DNA of 64,000 bases from Streptomyces sp. HNM0575. Its GTDB lineage: Bacteria; Actinomycetota; Actinomycetes; Streptomycetales; Streptomycetaceae. Positions 1-7,949 of the stretch are shown in pieces (position 1 is the first letter of the stretch; the number at the start of each line of letters is the position of its first letter). A program made the translations under genes and the position numbers. The notes beneath the pieces are model-generated. The model searched no databases. It was not told where the DNA came from and worked only from the letters and a program-made list of their open reading frames with translations. The stretch lies in the NCBI RefSeq assembly GCF_012726265.1, contig NZ_JAASAG010000010.1, positions 1 to 64,000 of the forward strand. Direction: 5' to 3'.

Positions 1-120
1 TCGCTGTCATCAAAGAAATCCCCACCCCAAGGACCAAGCCCCAGGGCACGGGGTATCAACATATCTGGCGTTGACTTTTGGCACGCTGTTGAGTTCTCAA
101 AGAACGGACGCTTCCATCAC
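1..120 (-). promoter_or_regulatory. 16S rRNA leader (pre-rRNA upstream of a left-lying rrn operon)
   Basis: Read on the minus strand, positions 112 to about 66 contain the block TTTGAGAACTCAACAGCG followed by TGCCAAAAGTCAACGCCAG, which is the conserved actinobacterial sequence lying a short distance before mature 16S rRNA (processing/antitermination leader). The mature 16S 5 prime end is not reached, so the rRNA genes begin beyond position 1 and are transcribed leftwards. Confidence 0.85.
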
Positions 121-168
121 AGACCCACAACAGGCCGCTCCGGGCTTCCCTCTCGGTGTTCCCCGACT

Positions 169-198
169 CTATCAGACGCTTTTCCCGGTCGTTTCCAA
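169..198 (-). promoter_or_regulatory. rrn promoter, proximal (TTGGAA-N18-TGATAG)
   Basis: On the minus strand a -35-like TTGGAA (198-193) and a -10-like TGATAG (174-169) are separated by 18 bases. It is the promoter nearest to the conserved 16S leader. Streptomyces rrn operons usually carry several tandem promoters; assignment here is by motif only. Confidence 0.5.
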
Positions 199-257
199 GC
201 CCGGTTTCCACGTATCCGATTCCCCAGCCGGAGGGGGCGCCTTCCGACGCGGCCGCC

Positions 258-286
258 ACATTAGAGGAATCCCCCCGGCACCTCAA
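258..286 (-). promoter_or_regulatory. rrn promoter, middle (TTGAGG-N17-TAATGT)
   Basis: Minus strand TTGAGG (286-281) and TAATGT (263-258) with an ideal 17-base spacer, about 90 bases upstream of the proximal candidate. It fits the multiple-promoter architecture of Streptomyces rrn operons. Confidence 0.55.
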
Positions 287-442
287 AATCGAGACACCGC
301 ACACCCCCACCGAACTGATTTCCGCACACACACAGGCACACGAAAAACAGCCCCGTGAAGGGGAGATCACATCGTCAGTGGTTGCCGTCGGACGGCGGGA
401 GCGTCACCGGTGTGGCCATCACGGCTGACCGGCAACTGTTAG

Positions 443-471
443 AGGCTACACCACGCTCGTACGTGTCCCAA
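443..471 (-). promoter_or_regulatory. rrn promoter, distal (TTGGGA-N17-TAGCCT)
   Basis: Minus strand TTGGGA (471-466) and TAGCCT (448-443) with a 17-base spacer. This is the most distal of three candidates before the rRNA operon and lies just past the 3 prime end of proC, which is transcribed in the same direction. Confidence 0.4.
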
Positions 472-502
472 AACGAGTTCCGGGAGGGGGCGCGGGCGTG
501 AA

Positions 503-1312
503 TCAGCCCTTGCCGGCGGCCAGTTCGCGGCTGCGGTCGCGTGCCGCCTCCAGGGCGTCCAGTACCGCGGCGCGGACGCGGTGGTTCTCCAGCTCGCGGA
601 TGGCGTTGATGGTGGTGCCCGCGGGGGACGTGACGTTCTCGCGCAGGGTCACCGGGTGGTCGCCGCTGTCGCGGAGCATCGTGGCTGCGCCCACGGCGGC
701 CTGGACGATGAGGTCGTGCGCCTTGTCGCGCGGCAGCCCGAGCAGGATCCCGGCGTCGGTCATGGCCTCGACGAGGAAGTAGAAGTAGGCCGGTCCGGAG
801 CCCGAGAGGGCGGTGGCGGCGTCCTGCTGGCTCTCGGGGACGCGGAGGGTCTTGCCGACGCCGTTGAAGATCTCCTCGGTGAGGGCCAGGTGCTCCTCGG
901 TCGCGTGGGTGCCCGCGGAGACGACCGACATCGCCTTGTCCACCAGGGCCGGGGTGTTGGTCATGACCCGTACGACGGGGGTGCCGGGCTGGAAGCGCTC
1001 CTCGAAGAGCGAGGTGGGGATGCCCGCGGCTCCGCTGATGATCAGTCGCTCGGCGGGGGTGTGCGGGGCGAGTTCGTCGAGCAGGGTGCTCATGTCCTGC
1101 GGCTTGACGGTGAGGATGAGGGTGTCCGCGCGCTTGGCGGCCTCGGTGTTGCTGACGGCTTCCACGCCGTGGCGCTCGCGTAGCTCACGGGCCCGCTCGG
1201 AACGGCGCGCGGTGACCAGGAGGTTGGACGGTGACCAGCCGCCCCTGAGCATGCCGGAGAGCAGGGCCTCGCCGATCTTGCCGGTGCCGAGGACGGCGAC
1301 TTTCTGGGTCAT
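503..1312 (-). CDS. proC: Pyrroline-5-carboxylate reductase
   Basis: Catalyses the last step of proline synthesis, NAD(P)H-dependent reduction of 1-pyrroline-5-carboxylate in the cytosol. The 269-residue product has the N-terminal Rossmann motif VAVLGTGKIGEALLSGML (residues 5-22) and the C-terminal ProC signature, with SGSGPAYFYFLVEA near 166 and SPAGTTINAI near 225, and is full length for the family. The ATG at 1312 sits directly before the nucleotide-binding strand; an upstream in-frame extension lacks homology-like sequence. It is the last gene before the rRNA promoter region on the same strand, and 147 bases downstream of the ABC permease gene, so it may be transcribed separately. Assignment is secure. 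Confidence 0.96.
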   Translation of the reverse strand: MTQKVAVLGTGKIGEALLSGMLRGGWSPSNLLVTARRSERARELRERHGVEAVSNTEAAKRADTLILTVKPQDMSTLLDELAPHTPAERLIISGAAGIPTSLFEERFQPGTPVVRVMTNTPALVDKAMSVVSAGTHATEEHLALTEEIFNGVGKTLRVPESQQDAATALSGSGPAYFYFLVEAMTDAGILLGLPRDKAHDLIVQAAVGAATMLRDSGDHPVTLRENVTSPAGTTINAIRELENHRVRAAVLDALEAARDRSRELAAGKG

Positions 1313-1459
1313 GGGGCGGTTCACCTCGTCCAGTGCGTACGCGTGCTGTGCCTCATCCTCGCACCGGCGCGGGGGACGCGGCGCAACCGTCCGGGTGGTG
1401 GATGGCGGCGCCGCGACGGCGGCTTTCACGGCGTACCGGTCCTTACGGCGTACCGGTCG

Positions 1460-2197
1460 TCACGGCGTGCGGCGCCGCAGGGTTGCCGCGCCCACGCAGA
1501 GGACGAGGAGGGCCGAGCCGGCGACGATGACGGCGTCCCGTACGAAGTCGCCCGTGGGGTCGGTGTGTTGGAGGACTTCGTTCATGCCGTCGACGGCGTA
1601 CGACATCGGCAGGACGTTGGAGATGTATTCGAGGACGGGCTGCATGGTGTCGCGCGGAGCGAACAGGCCGCAGAGGAGGATCTGCGGGAAGATCACCGCC
1701 GGCATGAACTGCACGACCTGGAACTCAGACGCCGCGAACGCGCTCACGAAGAGGCCCAGGGCCGTGCCGAGGATCGCGTCGAGCAGGGCGATCAGCAGCA
1801 GCATCCCGGGCGAGCCCGCGAAGTCGAGGTCGAGCAGCCAGACGGCGACGCCGGTGGCGATGGACGCCTGGACCACGGCCAGTACGCCGAAGGCCAGCGC
1901 GTAGCCGGCGATGAGATCGCCCTTGCCGAGCGGCATGGACAGCAGCCGCTCGAGGGTGCCCGACGTGCGTTCGCGGAGGGTGGCGATGGAGGTGACCAGG
2001 AACATCGTCACGAGCGGGAAGATGCCGAGCAGTGAGGCGCCGATGGAGTCGAAGGCGCGGCGGTCGGCGTCGAAGACGTAGTAGAGGAGCACGAGGAGCA
2101 GTACGGGCACGAGCAGCAGCAGCGCGATGGTGCGGTGGTCGTGGCCGAGTTGGCGCAGTACGCGCCGGGCGGTGGCGAGGGTGCGGGCCGGTTTCAT
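1460..2197 (-). CDS. ABC-2 type transporter permease
   Basis: Membrane subunit of an ABC exporter, 245 residues with about six hydrophobic segments (for example IALLLLVPVLLLVLLYYVF near 24-42) and the ABC-2 permease layout in which an amphipathic stretch, ERTSGTLERLLSMPLGKGDL, lies in the middle. It follows the ATPase gene by 118 bases on the same strand, so the pair forms a DrrA/DrrB-like one-ATPase, one-permease exporter. The substrate cannot be read from sequence; relatives handle antibiotics, lipids or unknown compounds. Start is an ATG at 2197 (MKPARTLATARRVLRQLGHD), a typical cytoplasmic N-terminus for this family. Confidence 0.88.
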   Translation of the reverse strand: MKPARTLATARRVLRQLGHDHRTIALLLLVPVLLLVLLYYVFDADRRAFDSIGASLLGIFPLVTMFLVTSIATLRERTSGTLERLLSMPLGKGDLIAGYALAFGVLAVVQASIATGVAVWLLDLDFAGSPGMLLLIALLDAILGTALGLFVSAFAASEFQVVQFMPAVIFPQILLCGLFAPRDTMQPVLEYISNVLPMSYAVDGMNEVLQHTDPTGDFVRDAVIVAGSALLVLCVGAATLRRRTP

Positions 2198-2315
2198 GGC
2201 TGTGTCTCCGGGGGGCGGTGGCGGCGGCTGGTCGGGGTCGGGAGGTGAAGGGGCGTGAAGTCTGAACGGGGGCCGCGTCGGCGAGCGCTTCCGTCGGCAG
2301 CCGGTTCAGTCCGGT

Positions 2316-3131
2316 TCAGTCCGTGGCCGACTCTGCCTTGCGGGCCTCGTCCACGAGGTGCAGGAAGGCGTCCTCGACCGAGCCGGTGCCGGTGCCGGCG
2401 CGCAGGGCGTCCGGTGAGTCGTCGGCCAGCAGCCGCCCCGAGCGCATCAGCAGGAGGTTCTGGCAGCGGTCCGCCTCGTCCATCACGTGCGAGGAGATGA
2501 GGAGGGTGGTGCCGCGCTCGGCGGCGAGGCGGTGGAAGAGGTTCCACAGGTCGCGGCGGAGTACGGGATCGAGGCCGACGGTCGGCTCGTCGAGCACGAG
2601 CAGCTCGGGGGAGCCCAGAAGCGCGACCGCGAGAGAGACGCGGGAGTGCTGGCCGCCGGAGAGGTTCGCCGTGAGGGAGTCGCCGTGGTCGGCGAGGTCC
2701 ACGTCGTGCAGGACGCGGTCCACCATCGCGGGGCGCTCACGGCGGGGGACGCCGAGCACGGCCGCGTAGTAGTCGAGGTTCTGGCGGGCGGTGAGGTCTC
2801 CGTAGACGGAGGGGTCCTGGGTGACGTAGCCGACGCGGGCGCGCAGCGGTGCCGAGCCCGCCGGGCGGCCGAGCACGTCGAGGGTGCCGGTGACCTTCGC
2901 CTGGGTGCCGACGATCGCGCGCATGAGCGTCGACTTGCCGCAGCCGGACGGGCCCAGCAGCCCGGTGACCGTGCCGGCGGGGACGTCGAAGGTGAGGTCG
3001 TCGACGACCTTGTGGCCGCCGCGGACGACGGTGAGGTGGTCGGCGTGGATGGCCGGGCGGCCTGACCCGGCAGGCTCGGCCGCTGCTCCGGTGCCTCCTG
3101 CCGTGGCTGCGGCGGGATGTTTATTCATCAT
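2316..3131 (-). CDS. ABC exporter ATP-binding protein (DrrA/CcmA-like)
   Basis: ATPase partner of the downstream ABC-2 permease, 271 residues. Walker A is GPSGCGKST (about 59-67), the signature is LSGGQHSRVSLAVALL (about 155) and Walker B is LLVLDEPTVGLDP (about 177-189); SSHVMDEADRCQ carries the H-loop. The first 28 residues are a low-complexity Ala/Gly leader. Two ATG codons lie in tandem (3131 and 3128). A promoter-like TTGACG-N18-CACAAT ends 7 bases before the first ATG, so the mRNA is probably leaderless, and a perfect inverted repeat covers the start codon and the -10 element, suggesting repression by an unseen regulator. Confidence 0.92.
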   Translation of the reverse strand: MMNKHPAAATAGGTGAAAEPAGSGRPAIHADHLTVVRGGHKVVDDLTFDVPAGTVTGLLGPSGCGKSTLMRAIVGTQAKVTGTLDVLGRPAGSAPLRARVGYVTQDPSVYGDLTARQNLDYYAAVLGVPRRERPAMVDRVLHDVDLADHGDSLTANLSGGQHSRVSLAVALLGSPELLVLDEPTVGLDPVLRRDLWNLFHRLAAERGTTLLISSHVMDEADRCQNLLLMRSGRLLADDSPDALRAGTGTGSVEDAFLHLVDEARKAESATD

Positions 3132-3168
3132 GCGATGAATTGTGGGGCGCGCTCGTCGCCGGCGTCAA
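3123..3168 (-). promoter_or_regulatory. Promoter and operator-like inverted repeat of the ABC exporter
   Basis: Minus strand -35 TTGACG (3168-3163), 18-base spacer, -10 CACAAT (3144-3139). An inverted repeat with 7-base arms ATTCATC (3123-3129) and GATGAAT (3134-3140) around ATGC overlaps the -10 element, the predicted transcription start and the ATG at 3131. The position is one where a bound dimer would block initiation. The binding protein is unknown. Confidence 0.5.
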
Positions 3169-3280
3169 GCGGCGGTGACGAGCGCACTTCCCGGAGGGCG
3201 GGACGGGGTCCGGATACAGCCATCCGTACGGGCCTTTCACGCCGACTGCATGTGCCGACTTGCGTACGCGTACAGGGCAG

Positions 3281-3357
3281 TTGACACAATGAATGCTCTT
3301 GTCAAGGACGGGATGCCCGGGTTCGTGATGTCTGAGATCGCGATGCCCGGCTTCGTG
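3281..3357 (+). repeat. Inverted repeat plus 17-base direct repeats before the secreted-protein gene
   Basis: An inverted repeat TTGACA (3281-3286) / TGTCAA (3300-3305) with a 13-base spacer is followed by two near-identical 17-mers, GATGCCCGGGTTCGTGA (3311-3327) and GATGCCCGGCTTCGTGA (3341-3357), whose starts are exactly 30 bases apart, about three helical turns. Either a regulatory region or part of a 30-codon ORF (3289-3381) with repeated Met-Pro-Gly-Phe-Val whose stop overlaps the next ATG. No function is claimed. Confidence 0.35.
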
Positions 3358-3380
3358 ACCAGCGGGCCGAAGGGGACGTG

Positions 3381-3758
3381 ATGCCGGGCAGCGGGCGCAG
3401 CGCAGCGCGGGCACTCGTCACCGCCCTGGTGCTGCTGCTCGCCGCTCTGCTCGGCGTCGAGTGCGCGTGCGCGCAGCCCGGTGCGGTGAGCGTCCGTACG
3501 TCGGCAACAGCCCCCGGTTACACGGCAGTTCCGTACGAGCACCCGGGGACGGCCGAGGACGACTGCAAGCCGCGGCACGGGCCGCGTCGCGCCGGGGGCG
3601 TGGCGGCGCCCGTCGGAGTTCCCGGGCGTGCGTACGGGCGCGATGTGCGTGCGGGCGCCACGCGGCTTTCACATGCGGTGGCGGCGGGCGTGCGCGAAGC
3701 GGCGCCGAGGGGGACCTCCGTCGCCCTGCCGCTGCTCCATCAGACCTTCCGCTGCTGA
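3381..3758 (+). CDS. Small secreted protein of unknown function
   Basis: A 125-residue protein with an N-terminal signal sequence: a basic start, then the hydrophobic stretch ALVTALVLLLAALLGVECAC (about 11-30) and a cleavage-like ACAQPG. The rest is Ala/Gly/Arg-rich and low in structure, ending LLHQTFRC with a terminal cysteine. The ATG at 3381 has AAGGGGA five bases upstream; the GTG three bases earlier is a weaker choice. It is 244 bases before the SulP gene on the same strand and could be co-transcribed. I do not recognise a family. Codon third-position GC bias supports coding, but the C-terminal half is less convincing. Confidence 0.55.
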   Translation: MPGSGRSAARALVTALVLLLAALLGVECACAQPGAVSVRTSATAPGYTAVPYEHPGTAEDDCKPRHGPRRAGGVAAPVGVPGRAYGRDVRAGATRLSHAVAAGVREAAPRGTSVALPLLHQTFRC

Positions 3759-4002
3759 CAGTTCGCGTGTGTCCGGCGTGGCCGCCGGGTCAGGGGTCTG
3801 CGCCGGGTCGGGCGCGGGCCGCCGGCTGACCTGCCCGCCGGGCGCATCCGCCTCCGTAACGACAGGTCCGTTCCATACGGCCGGTCCCGTACGGCCCGCC
3901 CCCGTACAACGCTTCAGCGAACCTCTGCAACGACCCGTTCCCGCCCGTCCTGCCGCGCGTGACCTGCGCCGCCGGGACGGCGGGACGGGCTGGAGATACC
4001 CC

Positions 4003-5679
4003 ATGTCCTCTTCGAAGCCTTCTCCGACGTCTTCTCCGAAGCCCGGTGTGCGCACGGTCCTGCGTGCCGATGTCACCGCGTCCCTCGTCGTCTTCCTCGT
4101 CGCCCTCCCCCTGTGCGTCGGCATCGCCTTCGCGTCCGGTGTACCGGCCGAACTGGGCCTGGTCACCGGGATCGTGGGCGGGCTCGTCACGGGGCTGCTG
4201 CCGGGCAGCAGCCTCCAGGTCAGCGGCCCCGCGGCCGGTCTGGCCGTTCTCGTATACGAGGCCGTGCAGTCGTACGGCCTCGGCGTGCTCGGCGTACTGG
4301 TGCTGGGCGCGGGCCTGTTGCAGCTGGCCATGGGCGCGCTGCGGCTGGGCAGGTGGTTCCGGGCGATCTCGGTCGCCGTGGTGCAGGGCATGCTCGCGGG
4401 GATCGGGCTGGTGCTGATCGCCGGGCAGGTCTATGCGCTCGTCGGCGCGGAGGCACCCGGCACCGGCCTCGGAAAGCTCGCGGGCCTGCCGGGCCTGGTG
4501 GCCGGGCTGCTCGGCGGTGAGACGGCTCCGGCGGCCGCGCTTCTCGGGGCCGGGACCGTGGCGGTGCTGGTCCTCTGGCCGAAGTGGCGGCCCGGCGCGA
4601 GGGTGCTGCCCGCGCCGCTGGCCGCCGTGGGTCTGGCTACGGCGGTGACGGCCGTCTTCGGGCTCCCGGTCGAGCGCGTACGGGTGCGGGGGCTGCTGGA
4701 GGCCGTACAGCCGCCCGGTGCCGGCGACTTCGGGGCGCTGCTGTCGCCCGGCGTGCTCGCGACGGTGGCCGCCTTCACGCTGATCGCGTCCGCGGAGTCG
4801 CTGTTCAGCGCGGCGGCCGTGGACCGGCTGCACGGCGGTCCGCGTACGGACTACGACAGGGAGCTGATGGCGCAGGGCGCGGGCAACGCGGTGTGCGGGG
4901 TGCTCGGCGCGCTGCCGATGACCGCGGTGATCGTGCGCAGCTCCGCGAACGTGTCGGCGGGTGCGCGTACCAAGGCTTCGCGTGTGCTGCACGGTGTGTG
5001 GCTGCTGCTCTTCGCCGCGGCGCTGCCGTGGGCGCTGGGAGTGATTCCGGTGGCGGCGCTCGCGGGGGTGCTGGTGCACGCGGGCTGGAAGCTCATCCCG
5101 GTACGGGAGTTGGGGCCGCTGTGGCGGGAGCATCGGGCCGAGGCGGTGGTGCTGGGGGTGACGGCGCTGGCGATCGTGGGGATCAACATGTTCGAGGGAG
5201 TGCTGATCGGGCTGCTGCTGGCGGTGGTCAAGTCCGCGTGGGAGATCTCACACGTACAGGTGGAGACCGAGGAGCCGGGCCGCGACTCCGGTCGAGGTGC
5301 CGGTCAGGACGGGGGCGTTGGGGCGGGAGCGGGCCCGGGTGCGGGAGCGGGCTCGGGTGCGGCCGCCGGTGGGGACGCGCGGCTGGCGCTGCGCGTACGG
5401 GTGCTGGGCAATGCGACCTTCCTGCGACTGCCCAAGCTGCTCGACCAGCTGGAGGCGCTTCCGTACGACCGCAGGGTGGAACTCGATCTGGCGGGGCTGC
5501 GGCATGTCGACCATGCGTGCGGGACGGCGCTGGCCGCGTGGGAGGCGCAGCACAACTCCCGGGCGGCGGCGGCCGGTTCGGAGGTCCGGGGCTCGGCGGA
5601 CGCGGCGGGCACAGCGGGCGGCGGACCCTCCGCACCGGGGGTACGGCCCGCGGACGCGGGGCACGCGCCGCACGACTAG
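4003..5679 (+). CDS. SulP family inorganic anion transporter
   Basis: Integral membrane anion transporter of the SulP/SLC26 family (sulfate, bicarbonate or related anions), 558 residues. After a Ser/Pro/Lys leader, the SulP core starts with TASLVVFLVALPLCVGIAFA (about 25-45) and contains the family blocks GLVTGIVGGLVTGLLPGS and SGPAAGLAVLV, with about ten to twelve membrane spans to residue 415. A linker rich in Gly/Ala precedes a short STAS-like domain (LALRVRVLGNATFLRLPKLL, about 460-520). Start ATG 4003 has TGGAG seven bases upstream. Many bacterial relatives adjoin a carbonic anhydrase gene, but none is here, so the substrate is open. It converges on ilvD across a strong hairpin. Confidence 0.93.
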   Translation: MSSSKPSPTSSPKPGVRTVLRADVTASLVVFLVALPLCVGIAFASGVPAELGLVTGIVGGLVTGLLPGSSLQVSGPAAGLAVLVYEAVQSYGLGVLGVLVLGAGLLQLAMGALRLGRWFRAISVAVVQGMLAGIGLVLIAGQVYALVGAEAPGTGLGKLAGLPGLVAGLLGGETAPAAALLGAGTVAVLVLWPKWRPGARVLPAPLAAVGLATAVTAVFGLPVERVRVRGLLEAVQPPGAGDFGALLSPGVLATVAAFTLIASAESLFSAAAVDRLHGGPRTDYDRELMAQGAGNAVCGVLGALPMTAVIVRSSANVSAGARTKASRVLHGVWLLLFAAALPWALGVIPVAALAGVLVHAGWKLIPVRELGPLWREHRAEAVVLGVTALAIVGINMFEGVLIGLLLAVVKSAWEISHVQVETEEPGRDSGRGAGQDGGVGAGAGPGAGAGSGAAAGGDARLALRVRVLGNATFLRLPKLLDQLEALPYDRRVELDLAGLRHVDHACGTALAAWEAQHNSRAAAAGSEVRGSADAAGTAGGGPSAPGVRPADAGHAPHD

Positions 5680-5709
5680 CGAGCAGCGCGCAGCGCGAAC
5701 AGCCCTCGT

Positions 5710-5745
5710 CGCCCGGAGGCCGCCCGGCCGGATGGCCTCCGGGCG
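5710..5745. terminator. Bidirectional hairpin terminator between SulP gene and ilvD
   Basis: A perfect 12-base stem, CGCCCGGAGGCC (5710-5721) and GGCCTCCGGGCG (5734-5745), with a 12-base loop lies between two convergent genes. There is no T tract, which is usual for Streptomyces terminators. Confidence 0.7.
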
Positions 5746-5767
5746 CCTGGCCCCCAGGCCCCTGCCC

Positions 5768-7609
5768 CTAGCCGCCGATCTGCGTCAGGTCGCGCACCGC
5801 GCCCTTGTCGGCGCTGGTGGCCATCGCCGCGTACGCCCGCAGCGCCGTGGAGACCTTCCGCTCGCGGTCGCGCGGCGCGTACGTGCCGTTCAGCGCGGTG
5901 CGGCGGGCGGCGAGTTCCTCGTCGGGGACGTTCAGCCGGAGGGTGCGGTTCGGGATGTCGATGACGATCTCGTCGTCGGTCTCGACGAGCGCGATGGCGC
6001 CGCCGCCGGCCGCCTCGGGCGAGACGTGCCCGATGGACAGGCCCGAAGTGCCGCCCGAGAAGCGCCCGTCGGTGATCAGCGCGCACGCCTTGCCGAGCCC
6101 GCGGCCCTTGAGGAACGACGTGGGGTAGAGCATCTCCTGCATGCCGGGGCCGCCCTTGGGGCCCTCGTAGCGGATGACGACGACGTCGCCCTCCTTGACC
6201 CGCTTGGCGAGGATGGCCTCGACGGCCTCCTCCTGCGACTCGCAGACCACGGCGGGACCGGTGAAGGTGAGGATCGACTCGTCGACGCCCGCCGTCTTCA
6301 CGACGCAGCCGTTCTCGGCGAGGTTGCCGTACAGAACGGCGAGGCCGCCCTCCGTGGAGTACGCGTGCTCGATGTCGCGGATGCAGCCGCCCTCGGCGTC
6401 CGTGTCGAGCGAGTCCCACTGCTCGGACTGCGAGAACGCCGACGCGGAGCGGACGCAGCCGGGCGCCGCGTGGAACAGCTCCGTGGCCTTGGACGAGGGC
6501 GAACCGCCGCGGATGTCCCAGCTCTTGAGCCAGTCCGCGAGCGACGGCGAGTGCACGCTGTGCACGTCCTCGTTCAGCAGGCCCGCGCGGTAGAGCTCGC
6601 CGAGGATGGCGGGGATGCCGCCGGCGCGGTGCACGTCCTCCATGTAGTACGTGCCGTTGGGCGCGACCTTCGTCAGACAGGGCAGCGAGCGCGAGAGCGC
6701 GTCGATGTCCGCCATGGTGAAGTCGAGTTCGGCCTCCTGGGCGGCGGCCAGCAGGTGCAGGATCGTGTTGGTGGAGCCGCCCATGGCGATGTCGAGGGCC
6801 ATGGCGTTCTCGAAGGCCGGGCGGGCGCCGATGCTGCGGGGCAGCACCGTCGCGTCGTCCTGCTCGTAGTAGCGCCTGGCCAGCTCGACGACCGTCGCGC
6901 CGGCGTCCTCGTAGAGCGCCTTGCGGGCGGTGTGCGTGGCGAGGACGGAGCCGTTGCCGGGGAGGGACAGGCCGATGGCCTCGGTGAGGCAGTTCATCGA
7001 GTTGGCGGTGAACATCCCCGAGCAGGAGCCGCAGGTGGGGCAGGCGCTGTCCTCGATGCGGCGCATGTCCTCGTCCGAGACGCTGTCGTTCGCGGACTCG
7101 GAGATGGCGCTGATCAAGTCGAGCTTCCGGACTGTGCCGTTGACGAGGGTCGCCGTGCCGGACTCCATCGGCCCGCCGGAGACGAAGACCGTGGGGATGT
7201 TCAGGCGCATCGCGGCGTTCAGCATGCCCGGCGTGATCTTGTCGCAGTTGGAGATGCAGATCAGGGCGTCCGCGCAGTGCGCCTCCGTCATGTACTCGAC
7301 GGAGTCCGCGATCAGGTCGCGGGACGGCAGCGAGTAGAGCATTCCGCTGTGGCCCATGGCGATGCCGTCGTCCACGGCGATGGTGTTGAACTCGCGCGGG
7401 ATGCCGCCCGCCGCGTGCACGGCCTCGCTGACGATCCGGCCGACCGGCTGGAGGTGGGTGTGGCCCGGCACGAACTCCGTGAAGCTGTTGGCCACCGCGA
7501 TGATCGGCTTGCCGAAGTCCTCGCGCGCTACGCCCGAGGCCTGCATGAGGGCTCGGGCCCCCGCCATGTTGCGGCCGTGGGTGACGGTACGGGACCTCAA
7601 CTCGGGCAT
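5768..7609 (-). CDS. ilvD: Dihydroxy-acid dehydratase
   Basis: Third step of valine/isoleucine synthesis (and of pantothenate precursor supply): dehydration of 2,3-dihydroxy-3-methyl acids to 2-keto acids. The 613-residue product has the Fe-S cysteines in CISNCDKITPGML (about 123) and CPTCGSCSGMF (about 188-198), plus the usual C-terminal GRFSGGTSGLSIGHVSPEAA region. Start is the ATG at 7609 with GGAGTG eight bases upstream; the longer in-frame extension is not conserved-looking. It follows the tetR gene on the same strand after 340 bases that hold four CGGTTCCG repeats. Substrate supply from here would feed the panC/coaX operon farther right, though ketopantoate-forming genes are not in the window. 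Confidence 0.97.
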   Translation of the reverse strand: MPELRSRTVTHGRNMAGARALMQASGVAREDFGKPIIAVANSFTEFVPGHTHLQPVGRIVSEAVHAAGGIPREFNTIAVDDGIAMGHSGMLYSLPSRDLIADSVEYMTEAHCADALICISNCDKITPGMLNAAMRLNIPTVFVSGGPMESGTATLVNGTVRKLDLISAISESANDSVSDEDMRRIEDSACPTCGSCSGMFTANSMNCLTEAIGLSLPGNGSVLATHTARKALYEDAGATVVELARRYYEQDDATVLPRSIGARPAFENAMALDIAMGGSTNTILHLLAAAQEAELDFTMADIDALSRSLPCLTKVAPNGTYYMEDVHRAGGIPAILGELYRAGLLNEDVHSVHSPSLADWLKSWDIRGGSPSSKATELFHAAPGCVRSASAFSQSEQWDSLDTDAEGGCIRDIEHAYSTEGGLAVLYGNLAENGCVVKTAGVDESILTFTGPAVVCESQEEAVEAILAKRVKEGDVVVIRYEGPKGGPGMQEMLYPTSFLKGRGLGKACALITDGRFSGGTSGLSIGHVSPEAAGGGAIALVETDDEIVIDIPNRTLRLNVPDEELAARRTALNGTYAPRDRERKVSTALRAYAAMATSADKGAVRDLTQIGG

Positions 7610-7949
7610 GGTGGCACTCCTCGTACGGTACGTGCGCCTTCCGACGACGCGTGGGGTCGTCCGGTGCTCGCCGCCCGGCACCGGGCTTGCGGCGCCTCGA
7701 CTCGGCGGCGGCTCGCACATGCGCAGGCCCCGAGGGTACGCCCCGGGACCGGGATCCGGACCACGGGATCACATGATGAGACCTTGCGGTGGGGCGGACC
7801 GTGACGCGGTTCCGGAGGGGGGTTCTGCGGGGCGGTTCCGTGGGGACGGTTCCGCGGGGCGGTTCCGTAAGGCGGGGGCGCCGGGGAACGGCCTTTCACG
7901 GCTGTGCGCTCGCGGCGCGCACGTACGTACGCGGCTCCGCGGCCCGTCC
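7610..7949. repeat. ilvD upstream region with four CGGTTCCG repeats
   Basis: The 340-base gap upstream of ilvD contains four copies of CGGTTCCG beginning at 7807, 7833, 7847 and 7860, separated by G-rich spacers, in the same orientation. Spacing is irregular (26, 14, 13). No ORF, tRNA or clear T-box/leader peptide was recognised in the gap. The repeats could be regulatory or simply replication slippage in G-rich DNA. Confidence 0.45.

Noticed and set aside
3142..3380. Plus-strand ORF of 79 codons upstream of the secreted protein gene
   Set aside because: Starts in the promoter/operator region of the divergent ABC gene and has an Arg-rich shadow-like N-terminus; only its last 30 codons are discussed as a possible micro-ORF.
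5676..7772. A 698-codon minus-strand ORF parallel to ilvD
   Set aside because: A shifted-frame shadow of ilvD, rich in Arg/His, with no domain.
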